From contig CALSLW010000002.1 in assembly GCA_943787295.1 (NCBI GenBank), positions 400,189-464,188 on the forward strand: a stretch of 64,000 nt of DNA. Direction: 5' to 3'. Shown here piece by piece: positions 46,504-54,476 of this stretch (its first letter is position 1; each line of letters opens with the position of its first letter). Origin of the DNA: an uncultured Flavobacteriaceae bacterium. Lineage in GTDB: Bacteria; Bacteroidota; Bacteroidia; Flavobacteriales; Flavobacteriaceae. A program made the position numbers and the translations under genes. Under the pieces are notes generated by a model. It was not told where the DNA came from. It saw nothing but the letters and a program-made list of their open reading frames with translations, and did not search any database.

Positions 46504-47725
46504 CTCTTAATGCAACTATAGGTTTAATACTCGCGGCTCGCTTTGCGGGAATATAGCCCGCAATTCCACCAAAGATGATTAAAATCATGGTAGAAAATAG
46601 CGCCGTTTCCATGTCGATATAGGGGTTTTTAATAAAATAATCCTCTAGGGATTCTCCCATATTATTGAGAATTAATATCCCAACTCCCATTCCTACATAT
46701 CCAGAAATGGTGGTGATAAAAATAGATTCTTGAAGAATCATCTGTATCACAGATTTTGGGGTTGCCCCTAGGGCTTTTCTAATCCCTAATTCTTTTGTTC
46801 TTTCTTTTACCACAAAAACCATGATATTAGAGATCCCAATGATTCCCGCGATTAAAGTTCCCAAACCTACAAAGGTTACGATAAGCTGTAATACATTAGC
46901 GAACTGCTGATTTTGTTTTAGTTGGTCGACAATATTTCGAATAAAAATCCCTCTGGGATCAGTTGGATCAATCGATTTTTTTGCTTTTAAAAATTTGCGC
47001 AACTGATTTTCAAAAGCGACTGCTCCTGTATGACCTAATTCTGGTCTAAAAGCAACAATAATTTGGTCTACCTTATCATTTCCTTTTTCAAGTGATTGTC
47101 TTGTTGTATACGGGATATAAATAAATCGCTCTTCATTGTCACCCCCTTCGTCTTGAAAAACGCCTACTACCTTAAAAACACTTTTACCTATATCAATAAA
47201 CTTTCCAACAGGATCTTCTTGCTTAAATAAGTCTCGCGCAACTAAACGACCTATAACAGCATGTTTACTCTTTTTTTTAATGTCTAATTGATTAATATAA
47301 CGCCCCTTCATGATAATGGTCTTTTCGGCATATTGATGATCGGGAGCAATGCCACGAGTAGTGTAGTTGTCAAATTCGTTTTTATAGCGAACAGAGGCCC
47401 CCCTAGAAATTCTAGGCGTGATATATTCTAAAAAGAAAGGGAAATTTTCTTTGATGTCTTTTAAATCATCATTTTTAAATTCAATGCGTCGATTGGATTT
47501 AAACCCTTTGTAAGGTTTTGAGGTTTTACCAGCAAATAAAAAAAGAGTGTTTGTGGCATCGTCAAGAAAAAACTCCTTAAAGGTATTTTTTAAACCATTG
47601 CCAAAGCCAAAAAGAATAATAAAGATCAAAATCCCTAAAGCAACTGTAAATCCAGAAAGAAAAGTACGCAGCTTATTCTTGCGAATGGTTTCAAATATTT
47701 CTTGCCAGCGATCTCGACTAAACAT
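46496..47725 (-). CDS. FtsX-like ABC transporter permease (MacB-type), first permease
   Basis: A 409-residue permease paralogous to the next gene: N-terminal helix (LRTFLSGFTVALGILIFII), periplasmic domain (about 45-280), FtsX motif VKERTKELGIRKALGATPKSV, and three C-terminal helices ending in ALRDE, as in its partner (ALREE). It overlaps the ATPase gene by eight bases and the second permease by eight bases, so all three are tightly coupled in one operon. Confidence 0.92.
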   Translation of the reverse strand: MFSRDRWQEIFETIRKNKLRTFLSGFTVALGILIFIILFGFGNGLKNTFKEFFLDDATNTLFLFAGKTSKPYKGFKSNRRIEFKNDDLKDIKENFPFFLEYITPRISRGASVRYKNEFDNYTTRGIAPDHQYAEKTIIMKGRYINQLDIKKKSKHAVIGRLVARDLFKQEDPVGKFIDIGKSVFKVVGVFQDEGGDNEERFIYIPYTTRQSLEKGNDKVDQIIVAFRPELGHTGAVAFENQLRKFLKAKKSIDPTDPRGIFIRNIVDQLKQNQQFANVLQLIVTFVGLGTLIAGIIGISNIMVFVVKERTKELGIRKALGATPKSVIQMILQESIFITTISGYVGMGVGILILNNMGESLEDYFIKNPYIDMETALFSTMILIIFGGIAGYIPAKRAASIKPIVALRDE

Positions 47726-48419
47726 ATTGTTCTGCTAAAACCTGGTTTACTTTTGTGTCTTGTATAATCACTCCATCTTTAAGACGCACTATGCGTTTAC
47801 ACATTTGTGCAATATCTTCTTCGTGAGTAACAACTAAAATCGTTTTCCCCTCTTGATTAATTTTCTGAATGATATCCATCACTTCATAAGAGGTTTGTGT
47901 ATCTAATGCTCCAGTGGGCTCATCTGCCAGTAATAATTTGGGTTCAGAGACTAAAGCTCTTGCAATAGCAACACGTTGCTTTTGTCCTCCAGATAATTCA
48001 CTAGGCAAGTGGGTTGCCCAATCTGCTAATCCAACACTTGCTAAATATTTGAGGGCTTTATCTTGGCGCTCTTTTCTTTTCATCCCTTGATAATACAATG
48101 GGAGAGAAACATTTTCCAGGGCGGTTTTGTAATTGATCAAATTAAAAGATTGAAAAACAAATCCTAAAAATTGATTGCGATACTTGGCTGCTTTGGTTTC
48201 ATCTAAATCTTCAATTAAAACCTTATCTATTTCATAGGTTCCTGTGTCCAAAATATCTAACATCCCAATGATGTTCAACAAGGTTGACTTTCCAGAACCA
48301 GAAGAGCCCATTATAGCGACTAGCTCTCCATCTTCAACGGATAAATTGATCCCTTTTAATACGTGGAGAGAACTGCTCCCCATTTTATAGGACTTGTGTA
48401 AATCGTTAATCTGTATCAT
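47718..48419 (-). CDS. ABC transporter ATP-binding protein (LolD/MacB-type)
   Basis: A 233-residue ATPase. Walker A GSSGSGKST (38-46), signature LSGGQKQRVAIARAL, Walker B LLLADEPTGALD, switch histidine in VVTHEED. The sequence is the LolD/MacB subclass that drives mechanotransmission permeases. First gene of the operon ATPase-permease-permease-adaptor-TolC; a 66-base gap separates it from the cytochrome oxidase genes upstream, with a TAAAATTG sequence that could serve as a weak -7 element. Confidence 0.94.
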   Translation of the reverse strand: MIQINDLHKSYKMGSSSLHVLKGINLSVEDGELVAIMGSSGSGKSTLLNIIGMLDILDTGTYEIDKVLIEDLDETKAAKYRNQFLGFVFQSFNLINYKTALENVSLPLYYQGMKRKERQDKALKYLASVGLADWATHLPSELSGGQKQRVAIARALVSEPKLLLADEPTGALDTQTSYEVMDIIQKINQEGKTILVVTHEEDIAQMCKRIVRLKDGVIIQDTKVNQVLAEQYV

Positions 48420-48485
48420 GGATGATTATGCAATTTTATAACCAATAAGACGCAGGAAAATATATTTTGTTACACTTTAACAAGA

Positions 48486-48707
48486 TTATTTATACATCAT
48501 CCGGTAGACCACAAAACCAACTCCAGCGACCAATAAATAGGGCATGGCCATTAAGTAAACAATACCATCGTTGATTCCTTTAGCTGTTGCTTGCCCTTCT
48601 TCAGACTCCAGTACAGCGCGACACATAGAACATTGCGCTTCTACTTGATCTGGTAAAAACAAGCCAACTAACATGACTAAAGTAAAAAGAAGTGTCTTTT
48701 TTTTCAT
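48486..48707 (-). CDS. Small secreted/membrane CxxC protein of the cytochrome oxidase cluster
   Basis: A 73-residue protein with a signal peptide (about 1-25, PDQVEAQ), then Cys26-Ser-Met-Cys29 (QCSMCRAVLES), a short loop, and one membrane helix (about 50-70) ending in MMYK. I know such proteins as conserved unnamed neighbours of Sco and DUF420 in Bacteroidota. The C-x-x-C just after the cleavage site suggests metal (copper) binding or redox activity at the periplasmic face, which is inferred. Last gene of the oxidase assembly unit, directly abutting DUF420. Confidence 0.65.
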   Translation of the reverse strand: MKKKTLLFTLVMLVGLFLPDQVEAQCSMCRAVLESEEGQATAKGINDGIVYLMAMPYLLVAGVGFVVYRMMYK

Positions 48708-49244
48708 TTAAGAATAATAAGGTGATATCATTAAGTAAATTATTACCCCTGTAATGGTTATATATAACCAAATTGGGAAAGTGATTTTTGCAATCTTTCT
48801 GTGCGAAGTAAACTGTTGTGAAATCGCCCTAACATATGAGATTAAAACTAAGGGGATAATTACTACCGATAGAATAATATGAGAAATCAAGATGAAATAA
48901 TAGGTTGTTTTCACCCATCCCTCTCCACCAAATGGTGTAGGATCTGATGTCAAATGATAGGCCACATACATGACTAGAAAACTAAGAGATAAGCCTATGG
49001 CAGTTTTCATCAATTGTTCGTGCAAAGTGATTCTCCTATTTTTAATCGCCCATAATGCAATGATCAAAATCACTGCGGTATACCCATTAATCGCTGCGTA
49101 AATGGGCGGTAAAAAAGTAAAGGACTGCACTCCTTCTAATCGTATACGAAACAGTATTGCTACTACTACTGGGATAAGGATAGAAACAGCTATAATTAAG
49201 TTCTTATATCTTAAATCATTTGCTTTTAAAGACTCTTTTTTCAT
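48708..49244 (-). CDS. DUF420 family membrane protein (CtaM-like)
   Basis: A 178-residue membrane protein with five likely helices and conserved histidines (in LHEQLMKTA, YVAYHLTSD, ILISHIILSV, TSHRKIAK). DUF420 proteins are found with heme-copper oxidase genes; CtaM of Bacillus and Staphylococcus is needed for oxidase activity. The gene lies 2 bases after the Sco gene and directly before the CxxC protein, so a role in oxidase maturation is well supported by context. Confidence 0.85.
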   Translation of the reverse strand: MKKESLKANDLRYKNLIIAVSILIPVVVAILFRIRLEGVQSFTFLPPIYAAINGYTAVILIIALWAIKNRRITLHEQLMKTAIGLSLSFLVMYVAYHLTSDPTPFGGEGWVKTTYYFILISHIILSVVIIPLVLISYVRAISQQFTSHRKIAKITFPIWLYITITGVIIYLMISPYYS

Positions 49245-49246
49245 AC

Positions 49247-49951
49247 TTATTTTTCGTTTAATAGTTTTTCTATATCAACTAAAAGCTGATCTACTCCTTG
49301 TTCTTCATCATCTTCTTGATCAATCCCCATATAATAAACAATGGGATTGCCATAATTATCGCGGCGAGATCGAATAAAACCATTTTGATCGATTAAAGCA
49401 AAATAACCTTGATGTTCAAAGCCACCAGCTACTGCTGGATTAATCGATGCAAAAATATTAAAGCCTTTATTCGCAAGCTCATAAACAGTAGGCTTATCTA
49501 AGGTTAAAAACTGCCAAGAAGGGTTTTTATCTACATATCCTTCTGCGTATTTTTTTAAGGCCGAAGGAGTATCATTTTCTGGGTCTATGGAGAAAGAAGC
49601 AATGGCAAAGTCCTCTCTATCTCCAAATTGATCATACAAGACCTTCATGTTTTTATTCATGATGGGGCAAATCGAAGGACAACGGCTAAAGAAAAATTCA
49701 GCAACATAAACTTTACCTAAAAAGTCTTCGTTAGAAATATAAATGCTGTCTTGATTTAAGAATAAAAAATCAGGTACTTTTTTAGCCTCTCCATTAAGGC
49801 GAATAAAGTCTAAAGCAGTGTAACCGGGTTTTACTGAACGATTACTACTAATGGTGCTGTTATCTGAGACGCGACCTATTATCTTTGGGATAAATAAATA
49901 CCCAAAAATTAATAGCACAATGATTAGTCCTATAGTACTGCCCTTTTTCAT
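49247..49951 (-). CDS. Sco1/SenC family copper chaperone
   Basis: A 234-residue protein with an N-terminal membrane anchor (about 6-25) and a thioredoxin-like domain facing the periplasm. The copper-binding motif is CPSICP with Cys91 and Cys95, and the third ligand is likely the histidine in GFEHQGYF. Sco proteins deliver copper to the CuA site of cytochrome oxidase subunit II. Part of the oxidase assembly operon, 43 bases after the cysteine-free relative. Confidence 0.93.
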   Translation of the reverse strand: MKKGSTIGLIIVLLIFGYLFIPKIIGRVSDNSTISSNRSVKPGYTALDFIRLNGEAKKVPDFLFLNQDSIYISNEDFLGKVYVAEFFFSRCPSICPIMNKNMKVLYDQFGDREDFAIASFSIDPENDTPSALKKYAEGYVDKNPSWQFLTLDKPTVYELANKGFNIFASINPAVAGGFEHQGYFALIDQNGFIRSRRDNYGNPIVYYMGIDQEDDEEQGVDQLLVDIEKLLNEK

Positions 49952-49994
49952 GCCGTAAAATTAAGGAATTTTAAACTGATGATGGTAAGAAAAC

Positions 49995-50660
49995 TTACTT
50001 AGCCCTATCGCTATTGTTCTTTTTTAGAGCTAGACGGTATTCTGCTAAGATTACCTTAACATCGTCGGTCATTTTTTTGTTGAGTTCTGCAACAGAAGAA
50101 GTGTTGTACCCAAAGAGAGTTCCTACTTCTTCATCGTCGTCTCTTCCGCGCAATTTTTTTGCACGATCAATGATAAATACAGTAGGGTTACTAAACTTGT
50201 CATTTAGGGAAACATCTGTCTCGAAACTGGAGAATAGGGTGCTGATTTCGCTTTGTGCTCCAAAAATAAATTTCCATTTTGATAAATCTGTGGCAGCACC
50301 TTTTTGCAACTCGGCTAAAATTTCTTTCACCTTTTCTTGTTGCCCCTCTTCAACGACCATCACAAATTGAAAGTCTTTGAATTCGTAGAAGCGTTTATAG
50401 ATTTTTTGATTTAGGTTGAAAGCATCTGCTTTTCTCATATCGAGATCACTCCCCCAAAAGCCAACCACAGAAATCATTCCATCAAATTGATGAGAAGAGC
50501 CTTTTAAAGTAGACCAGCTATTAATTTCATCTACCTCTTCTGTCAAAACAGGAAGACGTGCAAAATTATTGATGCCAGAAGCAAAGAAAAGATAGATGAC
50601 CAATGGGAAGATAAAAAGTATCCCAAGGACTAAAAATTTCTTAAAGGCTTCTTTTTTCAT
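49995..50660 (-). CDS. Membrane-anchored Sco-like thioredoxin-fold protein without cysteines
   Basis: A 221-residue protein: membrane anchor (about 9-28), then a domain whose layout follows the Sco protein encoded next to it (GMISVVGFWGSDLDMRKADA at the place of the Sco copper site, and NPTVFIIDRAKKLRGR near the end, typical of thioredoxin folds). It contains no cysteine at all, so it cannot bind copper or do disulfide exchange in the Sco way. It is between subunit IV and Sco, 9 bases after the subunit IV gene, and was probably kept for a structural or heme/copper-independent assembly role. Function unknown. Confidence 0.6.
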   Translation of the reverse strand: MKKEAFKKFLVLGILFIFPLVIYLFFASGINNFARLPVLTEEVDEINSWSTLKGSSHQFDGMISVVGFWGSDLDMRKADAFNLNQKIYKRFYEFKDFQFVMVVEEGQQEKVKEILAELQKGAATDLSKWKFIFGAQSEISTLFSSFETDVSLNDKFSNPTVFIIDRAKKLRGRDDDEEVGTLFGYNTSSVAELNKKMTDDVKVILAEYRLALKKNNSDRAK

Positions 50661-50669
50661 TAGGAGAAT

Positions 50670-51053
50670 TTAGAAATTCCAGCTAACGAAACCTGCGTTC
50701 ATTACATCAAAGATATAATCTGCCTCCACTAATAATATAAAGGCCAAGTAAGGAATTAATATCACTAAAGGAAGTACAATCGACCCTTTCAACGAACCTT
50801 TTTCATCGCGAATGTGCATAAAGTCCCAGGCGATATAATAGGCCTTAACAATGGTTAAGATAATGAAGATCCAGTTTAAGATTTTCATTCCAAAAACCAT
50901 ATTCATCAAGCTTTCTGGCTTGATAATACCTAGAACAACTTCGATAGTCGTTACAATAGATAAGAAGATTAATACTCCCCAAATCTTTTGAACATTAGAT
51001 TTGAATCTTAATAGTCCTCTAAAGATGGCTAATTTTTGATCTGCGTGTGCCAT
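50670..51053 (-). CDS. Cytochrome c oxidase subunit IV family protein
   Basis: A 127-residue membrane protein with three helices (about 23-43, 50-72, 88-110) and the prokaryotic subunit IV pattern (YIAWDFMHIRDEKGSLK in the second loop, where a histidine sits). This small subunit stabilises the oxidase. It lies between the second subunit III and the Sco-like gene; spacing of 18 and 9 bases indicates one operon. Confidence 0.85.
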   Translation of the reverse strand: MAHADQKLAIFRGLLRFKSNVQKIWGVLIFLSIVTTIEVVLGIIKPESLMNMVFGMKILNWIFIILTIVKAYYIAWDFMHIRDEKGSLKGSIVLPLVILIPYLAFILLVEADYIFDVMNAGFVSWNF

Positions 51054-51071
51054 ATGTGCTGTAATTTATTG

Positions 51072-52052
51072 TTATACCAAATAGAAAAAGGTGAATACAA
51101 ATACCCAAACTAAATCGACAAAGTGCCAGTAAAGCCCTACTTTTTCTACCATTTCATAATGTCCTCTGCGCTCGTAAGTCCCTCTAATTACATTAAAAAA
51201 GATAATGATATTGATGACTACTCCAGAGAATACGTGAAAACCGTGAAATCCTGTAATAAAGAAAAAGAAGTCTGCAAAAAGGCGATTTCCATATTCATTG
51301 TGAATTAGGTTAGCTCCTTCAACGACACCAACAGCATCGTTTATTTTAGCTAAAGATGCTTCTCTAGAGAGAACAATTTTGTGACCTTTCTCGTCAATTT
51401 TTTCTCCTCGAATTAAGAGATTATCGTTTGCAGCAAAACCTTCTTTTACTTCTTCAACAGTGAAATTTGGTAAGCTGGTTTCACCCACAAACCAAATCCC
51501 GTTACTACTTTGGTGAGTAGCTCTATCAGAGATTATATTAGCTGCGAAAGCTTCAAGCGCAACGCGCTTTCCTGTATCGCCGTCAACAAATTGAAGAATT
51601 TGACCTCCTCTTGTTTCTAGTGCTCCGTATTCCCCTTTGATAAAGTTCTTCCATTCCCATGCTTGTGATCCTACAAAAATGGCTCCACCAATAACGGTTA
51701 AAAGCATATAAAATGTAACCTTTGCTTTGTTCATGTGGTGACCTGCGTCTACTGCAAGTACCATGGTTACAGAAGAGAAAATTAAAACAAAGGTCATCAA
51801 GGCAACATAGTACATAGGGGCATCTACTCCATGTAAAAATGGAAAGTGGGTAAACACCTCATCGGCAATAGGCCAAGAGTCTATGTTTTTAAAACGTGAA
51901 AAGCCATAGGCTACTAAAAATCCTGAAAATGTAAGGGCATCAGATACGATAAAGAACCACATCATCATCTTGCCATAACTCGCGTTTAAGGGCTTATTCC
52001 CTCCGCCCCAAACATTGGTTTCTTCATTGGAGTTGGTTGCTGTTACTTCCAT
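51072..52052 (-). CDS. Cytochrome c oxidase subunit III, long form with inserted loop
   Basis: A 326-residue subunit III. Family helices are clear: KMMMWFFIVSDALTFSGFLV, a pair of central helices ending in QAWEWKNFI, and FFFITGFHGFHVFSGV followed by YWHFVDLVWVFVFTFFYLV. Between the QAWEW helix and the next helix is a hydrophilic insertion of about 110 residues (about 147-255, with IWFVGETSLPNF and DNLLIRGEKI), longer than in the usual family and likely to be outside the membrane. It belongs to the seven-gene oxidase operon headed by ctaB. Confidence 0.9.
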   Translation of the reverse strand: MEVTATNSNEETNVWGGGNKPLNASYGKMMMWFFIVSDALTFSGFLVAYGFSRFKNIDSWPIADEVFTHFPFLHGVDAPMYYVALMTFVLIFSSVTMVLAVDAGHHMNKAKVTFYMLLTVIGGAIFVGSQAWEWKNFIKGEYGALETRGGQILQFVDGDTGKRVALEAFAANIISDRATHQSSNGIWFVGETSLPNFTVEEVKEGFAANDNLLIRGEKIDEKGHKIVLSREASLAKINDAVGVVEGANLIHNEYGNRLFADFFFFITGFHGFHVFSGVVINIIIFFNVIRGTYERRGHYEMVEKVGLYWHFVDLVWVFVFTFFYLV

Positions 52053-52090
52053 AAAATATTGTCAAATTATTGATGTAAATTTAAGTGTTT

Positions 52091-52663
52091 TTACTGATAA
52101 ATTGTTACAAACAAGAACAAATATAACCATAGAAAATCAAGGAAATGCCAAAACAATTCAGCTAACTCAACCCCTAGCGTTTGTTCTGGATTGTATTGAT
52201 TTCGATAAGCATTGATTAGAACAGCACTAAGAACAATTAATCCTGCCGATACATGGGCTAAGTGAAGCAAAACCAAAACATATAAAAAAGAGGTGGTAAT
52301 TGAACTTTCGGCTCCAGTAAAATAGTAGCCGGAAGAGACGATTTCACTAAAACCTTGAAATTGAAAATTGATAAAGGCTACAGTAAGGGCAAAGGTTAGC
52401 CAAAGCATCCCTTTGAATTGCCCCAGTTTGTTTTGTGCCAGGTTCCTTTTGGCTAAATAAAAAGTAATGCTGCTTAATACAATAGTGATTGTACTATAAG
52501 TGAAAACCGCTGGCATGCTAAAGTTTTCGAGCCAGTCTGCTCTTGAACTACTTACAACATAAGCACTGGTTAGACCAGCAAATGTCATGGACATACTGAT
52601 CATTCCGAACCAAAGCATCATTTTTTTGGTTCTACTATTTCTATCTTTCATGTTAATTTCCAT
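52091..52663 (-). CDS. Cytochrome c oxidase subunit III-like protein, short form
   Basis: A 190-residue heme-copper oxidase subunit III with five helices. Motifs: MMLWFGMISMSMTFAGLTSA, the histidine-rich segment LVLLHLAHVSAGLIVL, and the C-terminal ELFWHFLDFLWLYLFLF. A second subunit III lies just downstream (39 bases), an arrangement of one short and one long copy that is common in Bacteroidota. The start overlaps the ctaB stop by 11 bases, showing translational coupling. Confidence 0.9.
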   Translation of the reverse strand: MEINMKDRNSRTKKMMLWFGMISMSMTFAGLTSAYVVSSSRADWLENFSMPAVFTYSTITIVLSSITFYLAKRNLAQNKLGQFKGMLWLTFALTVAFINFQFQGFSEIVSSGYYFTGAESSITTSFLYVLVLLHLAHVSAGLIVLSAVLINAYRNQYNPEQTLGVELAELFWHFLDFLWLYLFLFVTIYQ

Positions 52664-53558
52664 AAACTAAAAATTTATCCATCACGTAAATCAGCTGTAC
52701 AGCACTAATATAAAATACACTACTCAACATTAATCGTCGCGCAGATTGATCATCTCTTTTACGCATTAAATCTCCTGCAAAATACAACATTATTAATCCT
52801 ACAATACTTACTGCAATTGCTCCATACAGACTCAAATACAATGCACCTGTATAATGCGTAAACGGTAAAAGGGAAATCAATAACATCCAGAGGGTGTAGA
52901 CGACAATTTGAAAGGCCGTTCCTTGATCTTTTTTTCCAGTGGGCAACATTTTAAATCCTGCTTTTTTGTAATCGTCATCTAGCATCCACGCAATGGCCCA
53001 AAAATGGGGAAACTGCCAGAAGAATTGCAACATAAATAATACGCCAGGTTCTATACCAAAATAGTTCGTATATGCGACCCAACCTAGCATAAAAGGTATT
53101 GCTCCAGGAAAGGCACCTACAAAAACAGCTAGAGGCGTTCTTGTTTTTAGGGGAGTGTAAAGGGCTACATATAAAAAAATGGAAATGCTCCCAAAAAAAG
53201 CTGTTCTCCAGTTCAATAAATACAACAATATTAAACCTAATATGGTCATCCCTATCGCTAATCCTAAAGCTTTGAATGGTAACATTCGCCCAGAAGGCAA
53301 AGGTCTATTTTTGGTGCGTTGCATCAAGGCATCTAAATCTTTTTCAATCACTTGATTAAAAGCATTTGAAGCCCCTACTAGACAATATCCACCTGCAGCG
53401 AGTAAGGCTAAATCGATATAATTAATGGTATCTGCTGCTAAAAAATATCCCGCAATAGAAGAAAACACAACACTAAGTGCCAAACGCATCTTTGTGATTG
53501 CTTTAAAGTCATCAAGCCAAGTAATATTTATTGCAGCAGCTTCAGCAGACATATTCAT
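52653..53558 (-). CDS. ctaB: Protoheme IX farnesyltransferase (heme O synthase)
   Basis: Start chosen at ATG 53558 (MNMSAEAAAINITW, 301 residues; 53552 would also do). An upstream frame to 53660 overlaps a terminator and the promoter element TATCTTTA at 53572-53579. The UbiA-type enzyme has nine membrane helices, NAFNQVIEKDLDALMQRTKNRPLPSG (the first aspartate-rich motif region, N-x-x-x-D-x-x-x-D) and DDDYKKAGFKMLP. It converts heme B to heme O, the precursor of heme A in the cytochrome oxidase. First gene of the oxidase operon. Confidence 0.93.
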   Translation of the reverse strand: MNMSAEAAAINITWLDDFKAITKMRLALSVVFSSIAGYFLAADTINYIDLALLAAGGYCLVGASNAFNQVIEKDLDALMQRTKNRPLPSGRMLPFKALGLAIGMTILGLILLYLLNWRTAFFGSISIFLYVALYTPLKTRTPLAVFVGAFPGAIPFMLGWVAYTNYFGIEPGVLFMLQFFWQFPHFWAIAWMLDDDYKKAGFKMLPTGKKDQGTAFQIVVYTLWMLLISLLPFTHYTGALYLSLYGAIAVSIVGLIMLYFAGDLMRKRDDQSARRLMLSSVFYISAVQLIYVMDKFLVYGN

Positions 53559-53571
53559 TCTTTCAACAGGG

Positions 53572-53579
53572 TAAAGATA
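53572..53579 (-). promoter_or_regulatory. Promoter -7 element for the ctaB-cox operon
   Basis: On the reverse strand TATCTTTA, one base from TAnnTTTG, 14 bases before the ctaB start at 53558. No clear -33 TTG is visible. Confidence 0.4.
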
Positions 53580-53624
53580 ACGCACCTTGAGGGATATTCC
53601 TTCTTTTCCCATGCTTTTTGAGGA

Positions 53625-53652
53625 CAAAAAAACCGAAGTTGCCTTCGGGTTA
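53625..53652 (-). terminator. Intrinsic terminator of the downstream tonB gene
   Basis: Read on the reverse strand: CCGAAG, loop GCAA, CTTCGG, then a run of T. It ends 21 bases after the tonB stop at 53673. The stem is almost identical to the hairpin of the upstream tonB copy at 54429-54456. Confidence 0.85.
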
Positions 53653-53672
53653 TATATCATTTACTTTTTTGT

Positions 53673-54380
53673 CTATTGTAGGCGGAAAGTAATCGGTATA
53701 CTAAACGGCACTCGCACAGCACGACCTCTTTGTTTTCCTGGTGTCATTTTAGGAAGTTTCGAGATAATTAGCATCGCTTCTTTAGCTAGATTATCGTCAG
53801 GACTTCTTGCGATTTTGATGTCTACAATAGATCCGTCTTTATCGATAACAAATTGCATGAAAACCTTTCCCGATATGCCTAAATCTTGTGCAATCGCAGG
53901 ATAGCGAAAATTATCTTTTACATGCTTAACTATTTTTTTTTGAAAACATTTACGGCGATCTTCTTTGGCAACGCCTTCACAACCCGGATAAATGGGTACG
54001 TCTTCAATAATCGCAAAGGGTACGGGATCATCATCAAAATCTTCTTCGACTTCGATATCGTCAACTTCAACAATTTCTTCTTGGTTTGTTTCTGTTGATT
54101 CAATTACCATTTCTTCCACTTCTTTTTCATCTTCTACGATTTCGATCACCTCTGGTGCTGGGGGCGGGGGCGGTGGTGGTGTTTTTATTTGTTCAGTAAT
54201 TGGCACTTCTTCATCGTCTTCATCTTCAACATTCAATGATTCGTAAGCGTATCCTGCCTTCTCATAGGTCTTCCACTCGATCGCTTGCCAAGTAATAAAT
54301 AAAATAAGTGTTAAACCAATAGCGAAGTAAAAACTACTGTTTTTAGACAGGTCTTTTCGAGGACTTTTTTTTGGTAACAT
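53673..54380 (-). CDS. Energy transducer TonB, second tandem copy
   Basis: A 235-residue TonB: N-terminal membrane helix (about 16-34), proline stretch TPPPPPPPAPEV, a long Glu/Asp-rich spacer, and the C-terminal TonB domain (about 150-235, NFRYPAIAQDLGISGKVFMQ to IPITFRLQ). Two cysteines (GCEGVAKEDRRKCF) lie at the domain start. It transfers inner membrane proton-motive force to outer membrane receptors. The neighbouring tonB at 54477 is clearly a duplicate: same length, same spacer, same hairpin. Confidence 0.93.
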   Translation of the reverse strand: MLPKKSPRKDLSKNSSFYFAIGLTLILFITWQAIEWKTYEKAGYAYESLNVEDEDDEEVPITEQIKTPPPPPPPAPEVIEIVEDEKEVEEMVIESTETNQEEIVEVDDIEVEEDFDDDPVPFAIIEDVPIYPGCEGVAKEDRRKCFQKKIVKHVKDNFRYPAIAQDLGISGKVFMQFVIDKDGSIVDIKIARSPDDNLAKEAMLIISKLPKMTPGKQRGRAVRVPFSIPITFRLQ

Positions 54381-54428
54381 AAGGGAGCTATTAAAGATTC
54401 AACCCAACAACTCCAATATTTATGCCAT

Positions 54429-54456
54429 AAAAAAACCCGAAGGCAACTTCGGGTTT
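54429..54456 (-). terminator. Intrinsic terminator of the upstream tonB gene
   Basis: On the reverse strand CCCGAAG, loop TTGC, CTTCGGG, then seven T. It sits between the two tonB copies and mirrors the hairpin at 53625-53652, so the duplication probably included the terminator. Confidence 0.88.
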
Positions 54457-54476
54457 GATATAATTTTATTTTCTAT

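Noticed and set aside
53625-54456. Terminal inverted repeats of an insertion sequence
   Set aside because: The two similar hairpins have T runs on the same strand after each tonB gene, so they are duplicated terminators, and no transposase is present.
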